NCBI GenBank assembly: GCA_041687435.1
Contig: JAWLBX010000009.1
Span: forward strand, 86,171 to 150,170
Direction: 5' to 3'
DNA: 64,000 nucleotides
Source of the DNA: JACKII01 sp041687435
Lineage (GTDB): Bacteria; Pseudomonadota; Alphaproteobacteria; Bin95
Shown: positions 17,016-25,987 of the stretch, in pieces
Position numbering within the stretch: position 1 is the stretch's first letter
How the letters are laid out: each line of letters opens with the position of its first letter
Notes under the pieces: model-generated
The model's database searches: none
Told to the model about the DNA's origin: nothing
What the model saw: only the letters and a program-made list of their open reading frames with translations
Position numbers and translations under genes: made by a program

Positions 17016-18128
17016 CTACACGAAATTTACGTGCCGGCGTTCCGGACCGGTGAAGCTGTTCAGCAACTGCTCGAGAAACTCTTTTTCCACGTTGCGGGTA
17101 ATGAAAACCAGGCGGGTGCGGTGGTCGTCGGATGGCCATTTCTCCAGCATCACCGGCGGATGGAAGACGTGTTGCACGCCATGCACCACCACCGGGCCGT
17201 TGAAATCCTTCACGTTGACGATGCCCTTGACGCGCAGCAGGTCCGGGCCTTTCAGCATCATCGCCATGTTGATCCATTCCTCGAACGCGTGCGCCTCCAT
17301 CGGCTCGTCGAGGGTCAGGCAGTAGGCGCGGATCGATTCGTCGTGACGGTTGACGTCATGGGCGTGATCGTGGCTGTGACCATGGTCGTGGCCGTGCTCG
17401 TGGTGATGACCTTGCTCCGCTTCTTCCCGCGCTGCGACCTCCTCCGCCTTTAGCCATGCCTGAACGTCAGCGGACTTGTTCTTCGGGTCGAACAGGCCGG
17501 CATCGAACAGCAGTGCGGCTTCGATCTTACCGTTCTCCGCCGCAAACACCGGTGCGCCAGGATTGAGAGCGGCAATCCGGGCTTTCAGCGCGGCAATGGT
17601 GGCGGCATCCGCTAGGTCGCTCTTGGTCAGCACGATGCGGTCGGCGACGGCCACCTGTTTCACGCTTTCGAATTGTGTGTCGAGCGTGGCGCTGCCGTTG
17701 ACCGCATCCACCGTGGTGATGACGCCATCCATGCGGTAGTGGCCGCCGACATAGGGATCGGCCATCAGCGTGTGCAGGATCGGCGCCGGGTCGGCGAGGC
17801 CCGTCGTTTCGATCACGACGCGGTGGAAGGCGGGAATCTTGCCCTGCTCCGCCGCCAGCGCCTGTTTCATCAGGGTTTCCATCAGGTCGTTGCGCACGGT
17901 GCAGCAGAGGCAGCCGGCGTTGATCAGCACCATGTCGTCCGACACCTCCTCCACCAGCAGGTGGTCGAGGCCGATTTCGCCGAATTCGTTGACGATGACC
18001 AGGGTGCCCGCCATGTCCGGCTGCTTCACCAGATGGTTAAGCAGCGTGGTCTTGCCACTGCCGAGGAAGCCGGTCAGGACGGAGACGGGCAGGCGTTGAC
18101 GCGTGGCGTCGGTATCCCAGGATTCCAT
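17016..18128 (-). CDS. CobW/ZNG-family metal-chaperone GTPase
   Basis: 370 residues. It has G1 motif GFLGSGKTTLLNHL (near residue 21), the metal-binding C-x-C-C motif in NAGCLCCTVRNDL (near 73) and ETTGLADPAP (G3 region). A histidine-rich stretch (about residues 238-260, mostly HH, HD and HG repeats) precedes the C-terminal CobW domain. Members deliver zinc or cobalt to metalloproteins using GTP. A His-rich loop favours zinc, by inference. The upstream promoter is readable at 18168-18196. It is divergent from hisI. Confidence 0.87.
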   Translation of the reverse strand: MESWDTDATRQRLPVSVLTGFLGSGKTTLLNHLVKQPDMAGTLVIVNEFGEIGLDHLLVEEVSDDMVLINAGCLCCTVRNDLMETLMKQALAAEQGKIPAFHRVVIETTGLADPAPILHTLMADPYVGGHYRMDGVITTVDAVNGSATLDTQFESVKQVAVADRIVLTKSDLADAATIAALKARIAALNPGAPVFAAENGKIEAALLFDAGLFDPKNKSADVQAWLKAEEVAAREEAEQGHHHEHGHDHGHSHDHAHDVNRHDESIRAYCLTLDEPMEAHAFEEWINMAMMLKGPDLLRVKGIVNVKDFNGPVVVHGVQHVFHPPVMLEKWPSDDHRTRLVFITRNVEKEFLEQLLNSFTGPERRHVNFV

Positions 18129-18167
18129 GAATGCATGCTTCTCTGTTGGGCTTTCAGCGCTCTCTAT

Positions 18168-18196
18168 AGTATAGGCACGGCGTCACCGCATCCCAA
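18168..18196 (-). promoter_or_regulatory. Probable sigma-70 promoter of the cobW gene
   Basis: On the minus strand TTGGGA (18191-18196) and TATACT (18168-18173) are separated by exactly 17 bases. Transcription would begin near 18160, about 30 bases before the cobW start. Confidence 0.5.
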
Positions 18197-18222
18197 CACC
18201 CGACGCGGGAGCCGATTTTTCC

Positions 18223-18696
18223 ATGGCCGAAATCACCTTTGCCGACCGCAAAAGCCACGCCGAAGTGGAGGAGGGCACGGCGTTCGCGCCAAAGTTCGAC
18301 GAGCACGGCCTGATTCCCTGCGTCACCACCGACGCGGCGACCGGCGAATTGCTGATGTTCGCCTTCATGAATGCGGAGGCCGTGCGCCAGACTATCCGGC
18401 TGGGCGAGGCGGTCTATTACAGCCGCTCCCGCCAGGAGCTTTGGCACAAGGGCGCCACCAGCGGTCATGTGCAGAAGGTGGTGGAGATGCGGGTGGACTG
18501 CGACCAGGATTGCATCTGGCTGCGCGTCGATACTGGCGGCAAGGCCAGTTGCCATGTCGGCTATCGCTCTTGCTTCTATCGCAGCGTGCCGGTGGGCGAG
18601 GCTGCGGGCAGCATAGAACTGCGGTTTGCCGAGACCGAGAAGCTGTTCGACCCCGAACAGGTCTATGGCCCCGGCGGGCACGGAAAACCGGAATAG
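18223..18696 (+). CDS. hisI: Phosphoribosyl-AMP cyclohydrolase (histidine biosynthesis)
   Basis: 157 residues. HisI opens the purine ring of phosphoribosyl-AMP in step three of histidine synthesis. The zinc and magnesium sites are clear: VDCDQDCIWLRVDTGG (about residues 88-103) and HVGYRSCFYRSV near 109. SRSRQELWHKGATSGH is the family signature. There is no fused HisE, as expected for alphaproteobacteria. It stands apart from other his genes here. It is followed convergently by the PAS gene after 6 bases. Confidence 0.93.
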   Translation: MAEITFADRKSHAEVEEGTAFAPKFDEHGLIPCVTTDAATGELLMFAFMNAEAVRQTIRLGEAVYYSRSRQELWHKGATSGHVQKVVEMRVDCDQDCIWLRVDTGGKASCHVGYRSCFYRSVPVGEAAGSIELRFAETEKLFDPEQVYGPGGHGKPE

Positions 18697-18702
18697 CCGT
18701 CC

Positions 18703-19260
18703 TCAATCATGTGCGGCTTGCCGCAACCGCTTCAACTCCGCAAAGGTTTCCGTCGCGTCGCGCAGCAGGGCGACGATGCCGGCAATCTTGCCATCCTCGC
18801 CCATCACCGGCGCTATGGTGAATTGGATCGACAGCTTGTCTCCCGCCTTGTTGATGGCGGGCACCGACAGCAGTTCGTCAGGGCTGTGGCTGGATTGGCC
18901 GGTTTCCATGACCTTGCGGTAGCCCTGCCAGTGGCGCTCGCGCAGGCGTTCGGGAATGATGATGTCGAGCGACTGGCCCAGTGCTTCGTCGGACGAAAAT
19001 CCGAAAACGCGTGCCGCGCCGGCGTTCCAGTGGCGGATTAGCCCGTCCGCATCGGAATAGACCACGGCATCGGGCAAATCGCGCAACATCGCCATGCCCA
19101 GCTGGCCGAGCATGATGTCGGATAGTGTAGTCATTCCGTGCGGTCCTTCCCGGTTTCGCGTGTCATCCGTATCTTCCAGCCCAAAATAGGCCGGGTCGAC
19201 CTCGTGCATGAAGCAGGGCGGCGAGGCGAAGTGCGCCGGTGGGTCTTTGTCGTCATGCAT
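18703..19260 (-). CDS. Small PAS-domain sensor protein
   Basis: A single PAS domain (about 120 residues) with LPDAVVYSDADGLIRHWNAG, FGFSSDEALGQSL and a C-terminal GIVALLRDATE segment. It has no output domain, so it may work by protein-protein contact. The annotated start ATG 19260 (GGAG at 19270-19273, 9 nt away) gives 185 residues. A second in-frame ATG at 19134 also has a Shine-Dalgarno (AAGGA at 19144-19148, 9 nt). That start gives 143 residues, the more usual length for stand-alone PAS proteins. The extra N-terminus carries the odd motif PPCFMHEVDPAYFGL. Ligand unknown. Confidence 0.75.
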   Translation of the reverse strand: MHDDKDPPAHFASPPCFMHEVDPAYFGLEDTDDTRNREGPHGMTTLSDIMLGQLGMAMLRDLPDAVVYSDADGLIRHWNAGAARVFGFSSDEALGQSLDIIIPERLRERHWQGYRKVMETGQSSHSPDELLSVPAINKAGDKLSIQFTIAPVMGEDGKIAGIVALLRDATETFAELKRLRQAAHD

Positions 19261-19517
19261 GGGTGTGGGCTCCGTTTGCAGGGGCCGGACGGCGTTGTTG
19301 CAAGCCGCCTTCAAGCATCAGCTTATCATGACAATTAAAGAAGTATTTACAATACCTATTTTCATCCTGCCATGTCTGGCTGCAAGCCGTCATTGTTTTG
19401 CGATGCTTCCGTCCGTCGGGGGGAGGGAGGCGCGGGCGAGCGCCGGCCCGGCTTGCGCGGCGGCGTGCTCTCGCGGATAGTGGCGGCAAACAATCCAACA
19501 TCCGAGGAACCCGCCCC

Positions 19518-20321
19518 ATGGCCACGCCTGTCTGGAACCTGTACGCCTTTTGCTATGGCCGGCATGAAAACCGACTGATGAGCGATACCTTTATCGGCGG
19601 CAACCCGAACGAAATCTGCCGTGGTCTCGATTATTACATGTGGGCGATTGTCGGCAACGACCGTTGCATCGTGGTCGATACCGGCTTCACAAAGGAAAAG
19701 GTAGAGAGCCTGAACCGCACCTGGATTGCCGACCCTGTGGACCTGCTGGGCAAGGTCGGTATCGACGCGGGGCAGGTGGATGAAGTGATCCTGACCCATG
19801 CGCATTTCGACCATGTCGGCAATCTGCACCGCTTCCCGAAAGCCAAGTTCACGATCCAAGATTTGGAGATGGAATCGATCACGGGCCGGGACATGACCCA
19901 TCCGTTCTTCCGCACGGCCTATCATCAGGAGGATGTGGAGGCGCTGGTCGGCCTCCTCTATGACAACCGCCTGAAATTCGTGGCCGGCGACGGCAGCTAT
20001 GCGCCCGGCATCGACTATCACCTGATCGGCGGCCATTCCCGTGGCCAGATGGGATTGACGGTCAACACTGGCCGCGGGCCCGTTTTTCTGGCGAGCGACG
20101 CGATCCATCTGTTCAAGGAGGTGGACGAGGAATTGCCGTTCATCGTGTTCTACGACATGGCGGAAATGCTGGAAGGCTATCGCACCTGCGCCCGGCTTGC
20201 CGGGGAGCGCGCTTTCCTGGTGCCGGGACACGACCCGATCGTGACGGATATCTACCCGCCGGCCAAGCCGGGCCTGGAAAGGCTGGTGCTGGATTTGGGG
20301 CAGGCGCCGAAGGTGGCGTGA
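19518..20321 (+). CDS. Metallo-beta-lactamase fold hydrolase, AHL-lactonase-like
   Basis: 267 residues from ATG 19518. The metal motif LTHAHFDHVGNLH (H-x-H-x-D-H) lies near residue 93, the next ligand is in GGHSRGQMGL near 173, and a bridging Asp in FLASDAIHL. A PGHDPIV motif ends the metal shell. The overall layout, including the N-terminal VDTGF segment, matches the AttM/AiiA-like lactonase branch. Hydrolysis of N-acyl homoserine lactones is one possibility; other lactone or ester substrates are equally open. No quorum-sensing genes lie nearby. Confidence 0.82.
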   Translation: MATPVWNLYAFCYGRHENRLMSDTFIGGNPNEICRGLDYYMWAIVGNDRCIVVDTGFTKEKVESLNRTWIADPVDLLGKVGIDAGQVDEVILTHAHFDHVGNLHRFPKAKFTIQDLEMESITGRDMTHPFFRTAYHQEDVEALVGLLYDNRLKFVAGDGSYAPGIDYHLIGGHSRGQMGLTVNTGRGPVFLASDAIHLFKEVDEELPFIVFYDMAEMLEGYRTCARLAGERAFLVPGHDPIVTDIYPPAKPGLERLVLDLGQAPKVA

Positions 20322-20390
20322 GAACGGTGCGTTTCCCGAGAGCTCAGCGCCCCGGGCTTGCTCCGGGGTGGTGAGTTGGAGCGGATGCGT

Positions 20391-20804
20391 CTAGCGAATG
20401 AAGCTGATATCGCCCCGTGCGCTGAGGCTCACCGCGGCGAAGCAGTCGGCCGGGGTGTTCGCTGGATCTTCCGCCTGGCATTCCGTAATGTCGTTCAGCA
20501 GCACCTCGCCGACATTGTCGCATTCCAGGTCCGGCATATCGAACACATGGATCGAGGTCTTGCGGGCGCGCAGCGGCGCCAGGTCGACCAGCACGCGGTC
20601 GTTGATAACACCGCCTTTGTCGAAAAACGCCAGATCGACCTTGAACGCGCTATAAGCCGTGCCGCTCTGGTTACCGACGCGGATGAAAACCTGGCAGACG
20701 CCATTGCGCAGTTCGATATTGTTTAACTCTATCTTGATCGCACTCTCCTGCGCGGCGGCCGTGCCAGCCCAGAACAGCATCATCATCACCAACAACTGCT
20801 TCAC
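20391..20804 (-). CDS. Exported hypothetical protein
   Basis: 137 residues. A clear signal peptide occupies residues 1-18 (basic start, hydrophobic LLVMMMLFWAGTAA, AAA-Q cleavage). The mature part looks beta-rich, with four cysteines (in NGVCQVF, PDLECDN, ITECQAE and PADCFAA) that could form two periplasmic disulfides. I do not recognise the family. It is convergent with the lactamase-fold gene (about 70 bases) and divergent from the PaaK-like gene downstream. Confidence 0.65.
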   Translation of the reverse strand: MKQLLVMMMLFWAGTAAAQESAIKIELNNIELRNGVCQVFIRVGNQSGTAYSAFKVDLAFFDKGGVINDRVLVDLAPLRARKTSIHVFDMPDLECDNVGEVLLNDITECQAEDPANTPADCFAAVSLSARGDISFIR

Positions 20805-21005
20805 AGCGCCGGACTCCCCAATGATATCTTCGCGGCAGGATAAGGACCATCCTGCGACACCGATCCCTCCGGATAGCGCGCCAAACCGCCGAACGCAATG
20901 GCGATAGCGAATTGCGGCGCGGCGCGGCGGGTGGCAAAGTCTTGCCCTGTTCCGGCAAAGCGCGTGCCTGTTGCCGCCGCTCGCCCTTGTTCATGGAGAC
21001 TGGTT

Positions 21006-22082
21006 ATGACCGTCACCGACATTCCGCCCGAGCCGGAGGTCGAGTTACCGCCCTACTGGGCTGAGGTCGACCCGCGGCAAATGCTGCGCGACTACCCGAT
21101 TGGCGAGGCGTTCCTGACCGGGCCTGCGCAATGGTCGGTGGATGAGCTGCGGGCGGTGCAGGAGCGGCGGTTTCAGCGTGTCGTCGCCCGTGCCTGGAGC
21201 GTGCCCTTTTACGAACGCCGCTGGCGCGCGGCGGGGCTGGAGCCGTTCGACATTCAGACGCTGGACGACCTGACCAAGATCCCGCCCTTCACAAAGGCGG
21301 ACCTGATGGCCTCTATCGCGGAGCATCCGCCGTGGGGCGATTATCACGGGCTTGATCACAACCATCCGCACAGCGTCTTTCACGCCGCCGAGGGCGAGGA
21401 TGGGGTTCTGCGTCCTCTGTTCTTCGGGCCAAAAGACCGGGAGGTGCAAAACCTGCTGCTTGCGCGCGCCTTGCTGCTGCAGGGGCTGAGCAACCGGGAC
21501 GTGGTTCACTCGGCCTATGGATTCGGTTTGGATGATGGTGGCCATTATGTGCGGGAGGCGGTGACGCATTTTACTGGGGCGCTGCTGATGCCGGCCGGCG
21601 GTGACGGCGACGCTGGCCAGCAGTTGGAGGCGATACGGCGCTTCGGCGCCACTGTGATCGTCGGGCGGGGCCGTGATTTGGATCGCCTGACGGCCGCGGC
21701 CCGGGAGCAGGGCGGCGACATGGGGGCGCAAACCAAGGTGTGGATGATTGCCGGACATCTGGACAAGGCGGAAACGGTCGCCTTGTCCGCGGCCTGGGGC
21801 GGGATTCCGGCGTTTGGCTGGTTTGGCGGTGCGGAAACCGGCATCATCGCGGCGGAAGGTCCCGCGCACGATGGCCTGCATCTTTGGGAAGATGCGCATC
21901 TGGCCGAAGTGCTGGATTCGGAGACGGGCAAGCCGTTGCCGGATGGTACGCCCGGCCGGCTTTGCACGACCGCATTGTTCAAGGATGGCGTCTTTCCGAT
22001 CATCCGCTTCGATACGCAAGACCGGAAGACACTGTTGCCGCCTGCCGGCGCGATCACTTTCCGGCGGCTGGGGGCTGGATAG
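21006..22082 (+). CDS. Degenerate PaaK-like adenylate-forming protein, lacking P-loop and C-terminal domain
   Basis: 358 residues from ATG 21006, against about 430 for phenylacetate-CoA ligase. The N-terminal half matches PaaK: WSVPFYERRWRAAGL, IPPFTKADLM, and later VVHSAYGFGLDDGGHYVREA. The expected phosphate loop (S-S-G-T-T-G-K-P) is replaced by HAAEGEDGVLRPLFFG. The chain ends at ITFRRLGAG just before the hinge and C-terminal lid domain. The TAG stop is followed 6 bases later by the convergent CoA-transferase stop, so no lost domain lies downstream. It is unlikely to be an active ligase; a binding or regulatory role, or decay, is possible. Confidence 0.7.
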   Translation: MTVTDIPPEPEVELPPYWAEVDPRQMLRDYPIGEAFLTGPAQWSVDELRAVQERRFQRVVARAWSVPFYERRWRAAGLEPFDIQTLDDLTKIPPFTKADLMASIAEHPPWGDYHGLDHNHPHSVFHAAEGEDGVLRPLFFGPKDREVQNLLLARALLLQGLSNRDVVHSAYGFGLDDGGHYVREAVTHFTGALLMPAGGDGDAGQQLEAIRRFGATVIVGRGRDLDRLTAAAREQGGDMGAQTKVWMIAGHLDKAETVALSAAWGGIPAFGWFGGAETGIIAAEGPAHDGLHLWEDAHLAEVLDSETGKPLPDGTPGRLCTTALFKDGVFPIIRFDTQDRKTLLPPAGAITFRRLGAG

Positions 22083-22088
22083 GGGCGG

Positions 22089-23300
22089 TTAGATCACCCC
22101 TTTTCCCTTTAACGCAGCCAAGTCCTTCTCGCTGACGCCGATGCTTGCGAACACTTCCGCTGTGTGTTGGCCCAATTTCGGCGCGACCGTGCGCACGGCG
22201 ACGCCGCCGCTGCCGCTCTCGGTACCGGTCATCCGGATAGGTGAGCGGATGTGCGGCACCTCGCCAAGTTCCGCATCGGGGGCCGTGACGACCATGCCGC
22301 GGTGTTGTACCTGCGGGTCGGCAAACATCTGGGCATAGTTGTAGACCGGGCCACAGGGCACGCCCGCGGCCTCCAGCACGCCGACCCAATGGTCGGTGGT
22401 GTTGGTGGCCAGGACTTCCTCGATTGCGGCTTCCAGCGCCTCCCGGTTCTTCACGCGCATGGCGCCCGAAGGCCAGCGCGGGTCGTCCACCCACTCCGGA
22501 TGGCCGAGCGCGCCGGCAAAGCGGGTCCAGATGCTCTGGCCGCCGGCGCCGATCATGATGTAGCCATCCTGGGTCTGGAAGCGCTGGTAGGGCGCGTTCT
22601 GGCGGTGGCGTGAGCCCTGGCGCGTCGGCTCCTTCTTCTCCGGGTCGGCCAGATAGCCGGCGCTGGTCCAGGACGAGAGGCCGATGGCGGTTTCCAGCAA
22701 GGAGGTCTCGATCAGGCAGCCCTCGCCGGTCTTTTCCCGATTGTAGAGCGCGGCGAGCACGCCATGGGCGGAGAACATGCCGGTGCCGAGGTCGGTCAGC
22801 GGCAGGCCGACGCTGGTCGGCGGGCCGTCCGGCTCGCCCGTCACGTGCATGATGCCGCCCATGCCCTGTGCGATCAGGTCGAAGCCGCCGCGGTGTGCGA
22901 GCGGGCCGTCATAGCCGAGGCCGGAGGACTGGCAGTAGATCAGGCGCGGGTTGACCTTCTTCAGATCTTCATAGCCGAGCCCCGCCCGCGGCATCACGTT
23001 CGGGCGGTAGTTCTCCCAGAGCACATCGATGGTTTTGATCAGCTCCAGGAACAGCGCCTTGCCCTCTGGCTCCTTGTAGTTGAGCGTAATGCTTTTCTTG
23101 TTGCGGTTGATGTAGCGGAAATAGGGGTTGCGCTCGCTGCCGTCGCCCATGGCGCGCGTGCTGTCGCCCTTGCCCGGCCGTTCCACCTTGATCACTTCCG
23201 CGCCCATGTCGGCAAAAATCATGGTGCCGAACGGGCCAGCCATGTGCTCCGTCATGTCGAGCACGCGGATGCCGGCGAGGGGGCCTTTGTTGGTGGTCAT
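22089..23300 (-). CDS. CaiB/BaiF family III CoA transferase
   Basis: 403 residues, the normal size. It begins with LAGIRVLDMTEHMAGPFGTM, has ADMGAEVIKVERPGKGDSTR, and the catalytic Asp in PLTDLGTGMFSAHGVL. Such enzymes exchange CoA between an acyl-CoA and a free acid, typically in carnitine, oxalate or aromatic-acid metabolism. Specificity cannot be read. It follows the enoyl-CoA hydratase gene by 15 bases, so the two form a catabolic operon in which this enzyme probably activates the acid. Confidence 0.87.
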   Translation of the reverse strand: MTTNKGPLAGIRVLDMTEHMAGPFGTMIFADMGAEVIKVERPGKGDSTRAMGDGSERNPYFRYINRNKKSITLNYKEPEGKALFLELIKTIDVLWENYRPNVMPRAGLGYEDLKKVNPRLIYCQSSGLGYDGPLAHRGGFDLIAQGMGGIMHVTGEPDGPPTSVGLPLTDLGTGMFSAHGVLAALYNREKTGEGCLIETSLLETAIGLSSWTSAGYLADPEKKEPTRQGSRHRQNAPYQRFQTQDGYIMIGAGGQSIWTRFAGALGHPEWVDDPRWPSGAMRVKNREALEAAIEEVLATNTTDHWVGVLEAAGVPCGPVYNYAQMFADPQVQHRGMVVTAPDAELGEVPHIRSPIRMTGTESGSGGVAVRTVAPKLGQHTAEVFASIGVSEKDLAALKGKGVI

Positions 23301-23315
23301 TGTTCCGGGGCCTCC

Positions 23316-24131
23316 TTATTTCTCTGCCGCCTGCACGCTTTCCAGCGTCGGCATGTTGTAGCGGTCCTCCGGCTTTTCCCAACCCTTCCAGACCGGCTTG
23401 CGCTTCTCGGCAAAGGCGGCGCGGCTTTCCATGCGGTCGCTGAGCGCGCCATGCTCGTGCAATGCCTTGGCGAGCTTGTGGTATGGCTCCGCCGGGTTCG
23501 GGCGGACGGTCTTCATCATGTGCAGGGTGTTGACGCGCGCTGCCGGCGGCAGGGTGAGCAGGTGTTCCGCCATTTTCATGGCTTCCGGCATCAGGTCGTC
23601 CGGTTCAACCAGCCGGTTGACGAAGCCCAACTCGTACATGCGTTCCGACGTGATGCGGAAGGCAAAGGCCATTTCGGTGGCGATCGGGAAGGGCAGGTTG
23701 GCGACATGGCCGTGGTTCCAGCCGCCCAGCATCCAGCGCTTCGCCTCGCTCATCTCGAACAGGGTGCCCTTGACCGCCACGCGCAGGTCGGTTTTTTCTA
23801 CCAGCATGAAGCCGCCGCCCATGGCAAAGCCGTTGATGGCGCAGATCACCGGCTTTGTGAGCTTTTCCTGCATGAAAGGGTCGGGCTTCGCGGTGGGCTT
23901 GGAGAAGCCGGGCTTGCCGGCCTGCAAGGCCTCCTTCATATCCTCGCCCGCACAGAAGCCACGGCCGGAGCCGGTGAAGATCGCGACTTCCAGGTCTTTC
24001 GAGTCCTCGAAATGGTTCCAGGCGTCGGAAAGGCCGGCGCGCAGGTCATTGTTGAGGGCGTTCAGGGCATCGGGGCGGTTCATGCGGATGACGAAGATTT
24101 CGCCATGTTGTTCGGTTTCGACGACGGCCAT
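23316..24131 (-). CDS. Enoyl-CoA hydratase/isomerase family protein
   Basis: 271 residues of the crotonase fold. Oxyanion-hole segments are SGRGFCAGEDMKEAL (near residue 58) and INGFAMGGGFMLVEKTDLRV (near residue 105). The family hydrates or isomerises acyl-CoA double bonds. The position of the catalytic acids suggests hydratase, but carnitinyl-CoA dehydratase-like chemistry is also possible next to a CaiB-type transferase. It is the promoter-proximal gene of the two-gene operon with the CoA transferase. A 156-nt gap separates it from the aminotransferase gene. Confidence 0.85.
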   Translation of the reverse strand: MAVVETEQHGEIFVIRMNRPDALNALNNDLRAGLSDAWNHFEDSKDLEVAIFTGSGRGFCAGEDMKEALQAGKPGFSKPTAKPDPFMQEKLTKPVICAINGFAMGGGFMLVEKTDLRVAVKGTLFEMSEAKRWMLGGWNHGHVANLPFPIATEMAFAFRITSERMYELGFVNRLVEPDDLMPEAMKMAEHLLTLPPAARVNTLHMMKTVRPNPAEPYHKLAKALHEHGALSDRMESRAAFAEKRKPVWKGWEKPEDRYNMPTLESVQAAEK

Positions 24132-24233
24132 TGGGCGGTTCCTGCAGTAGCTTGGTGTTTGGTCTGTCCGGTTACTCTACCCATCCTGCCAGCGAGCGCC
24201 AGACGGCAGCGGCAACGGAGTGCGATGAAAGGC

Positions 24234-24273
24234 ACCGGCCCCGTTCGCTGCCGTACAGCGAGCCGGGGCCGGT
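24234..24273 (-). terminator. Strong GC-rich hairpin after the aminotransferase gene
   Basis: ACCGGCCCCG (24234-24243) pairs perfectly with CGGGGCCGGT (24264-24273). An inner stem, TCGCTG with CAGCGA, extends it. It lies 15 bases beyond the aminotransferase stop. The T run on the minus strand is weak (CCTTTC), so termination is probable rather than certain. Confidence 0.5.
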
Positions 24274-24287
24274 GGGGAAGGGAAGGC

Positions 24288-25670
24288 CTAGATCTCGCCC
24301 GCCTGCACGGCGGCCCAGGTCTCGTCCAGGGACTGGCCCATTTTCTCGACCATTTCGTTGATCTCCGCCGGCTTCATCACCAGCGGCGGCGTGAAGCCGA
24401 TCGAGTCGCTCATGGCGCGCACGATCATGCCGTTCGCCTGGGCGCGGTCGTTCAGGTACTGGCCGACCTTGCGGCCAGCGTCGAACGGCTTCTTGCTGGC
24501 CTTGTCCTCCACCAGTTCGACGGCGGCGACCAGGCCGACGCCGCGCACCTCGCCCACCAGCGGGTGGTCGCGGAACTGGCCGAGGCCATCCTGCATCAGC
24601 GGCGAAATCTTCTTCACGTGGCTGATGATGTCCATTTCCTCATAGATTTTGAGGGTTTCGACCGCCACGGCGGCGGAGACCGGATGGCCGCCATAGGTGT
24701 AGCCGTGGCCGAAGGCCGGGCCGCCATCCGCCGTGCCCTGGGCGATGCCCTGGTAGACCTTGTCGGACACCAGCACCGCCGACACCGGCAGGTAGGAGGC
24801 GGAGAGCGCCTTCGCGCAGGTCAGGATGTCCGGCATGATGCCGAAGGTTTCGCAGCCCCACATGTTGCCGGTGCGCCCGAAGCCGCAAATCACCTCGTCG
24901 GCGATGAACAGCACGTCGTACTTGCGGCAGACCGCCTGGATCTTCTCGAAGTAGGTCGCCGGCGGCACCAGCACGCCGCCCGCGCCCATCACCGGCTCCG
25001 CAATCATGGCGGCGACCGTCTCCGGCCCCTCGTCCAGGATCATCTGTTCCAGGTTGGCGGCCAGCCGCGTCGCGAAATCTTCTTCCCCCTCGCCTTCCTC
25101 GGCAAAGCGGTAGTGGTGCGGGCAGTCCGTGTGCAGGATGCCGGGCAGCGGCAGGTCGAAATGCTTGTGCATGTTCGGCAGGCCGGTCAGCGAGGCGGCG
25201 GTGCGCGTGGTGCCGTGATAGGCCTTCATGCGGGAGATGATCTTCTTCTTCTCCGGCCGGCCGATCGAGTTGTTGTAGTAGTGCACCAGCTTGACCGCGG
25301 TGTCGTTCGCTTCCGAGCCCGAGGACTGGAAGATCACCTTGCTGACACTCTGCGGCGCCAATTCTACCAGCCGCTCCGCCAGCTCGACGATGGGGGTGTG
25401 CGTCTTGTAGCTGAAGGTGTGGTAGTAGGGCAGCTCCAGCATTTGCTTGTAGGCCGCCTCCGCCAGCCGCTTTTCGGAGAAGCCCAGCGAGGCGCACCAG
25501 AGCCCGGCCATGGCCTCCAGATACTTCTTGCCCTCGTCGTCATAGACATAAACGCCCTCGCCCCGCTCCAGCACCAGCGAGCCGGTCTGCTCGTGCTGGC
25601 GGAAATTGGTGTGCGGGTGGATGTGATACTTGATATCGCGGGCGGTGTTGGAATTGGGCATGAAGTTCAT
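24288..25670 (-). CDS. Class III (omega) aminotransferase
   Basis: 460 residues, full length. PLP-dependent: the Schiff-base lysine is in LTCAKALSASYLPVSAVL (near residue 290), with the Asp in LFIADEVICGFGRTG before it and SSGSEANDTAVKLVHYYN (near 117) binding the phosphate. The N-terminal substrate region MAGLWCASLGF is typical of the beta-alanine or omega-amino acid:pyruvate group. It moves an amino group from an amine or omega-amino acid to a keto acid. The specific amine is not known. It is the last GC-rich gene before the AT-rich insertion. Confidence 0.88.
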   Translation of the reverse strand: MNFMPNSNTARDIKYHIHPHTNFRQHEQTGSLVLERGEGVYVYDDEGKKYLEAMAGLWCASLGFSEKRLAEAAYKQMLELPYYHTFSYKTHTPIVELAERLVELAPQSVSKVIFQSSGSEANDTAVKLVHYYNNSIGRPEKKKIISRMKAYHGTTRTAASLTGLPNMHKHFDLPLPGILHTDCPHHYRFAEEGEGEEDFATRLAANLEQMILDEGPETVAAMIAEPVMGAGGVLVPPATYFEKIQAVCRKYDVLFIADEVICGFGRTGNMWGCETFGIMPDILTCAKALSASYLPVSAVLVSDKVYQGIAQGTADGGPAFGHGYTYGGHPVSAAVAVETLKIYEEMDIISHVKKISPLMQDGLGQFRDHPLVGEVRGVGLVAAVELVEDKASKKPFDAGRKVGQYLNDRAQANGMIVRAMSDSIGFTPPLVMKPAEINEMVEKMGQSLDETWAAVQAGEI

Positions 25671-25987
25671 GGCGGATTCTCCGGGGTGGATGGCGGCTCG
25701 GGCCGGCGCGCGTCCGGGTAGGGGGGAGGCGCGCCGGTGGTGAGCGGGAGTGTAGCGGGATTTTGGTGGGTGGGATAGGAGGGAGTAGGCTTGTATCCAT
25801 TCACAGATTTCGTCACACTCTTATCAATGATCCTCGGTAGGATAAATTGTGCATTAAGATTGGGCCAATGAGATGTTTTTTCTGTACAGTTCTATGCAAG
25901 GTTGTCTGCAATGTTTCGTTTAAAATAAACAAACATTGCTTCTTGAAAAGGAAGATTTCTCAACTCTAAGATGCGAGATTTATAAAT
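25671..25987. other. Gap of 317 bases spanning the left edge of the AT-rich island
   Basis: No gene is visible. The first 120 bases are GC-rich, like the flanking chromosome. From about 25795 the composition becomes clearly AT-rich and stays so into the ATPase gene. A small inverted repeat GTTTA-AAA-TAAAC lies at 25918-25930. AAGGAAG (near 25948) is too far from the ATPase ATG to be its Shine-Dalgarno. No att site, tRNA or transposase remnant was seen. Confidence 0.6.

Noticed and set aside
22041..22110. PaaK-like gene truncated by a selenocysteine-type stop
   Set aside because: The stop is TAG, not TGA, and no C-terminal domain can be read beyond it.
22764..25721. Very long plus-strand open frame (about 985 codons)
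   Set aside because: It runs antisense to the CoA transferase, hydratase and aminotransferase genes and its sequence is low-complexity shadow.
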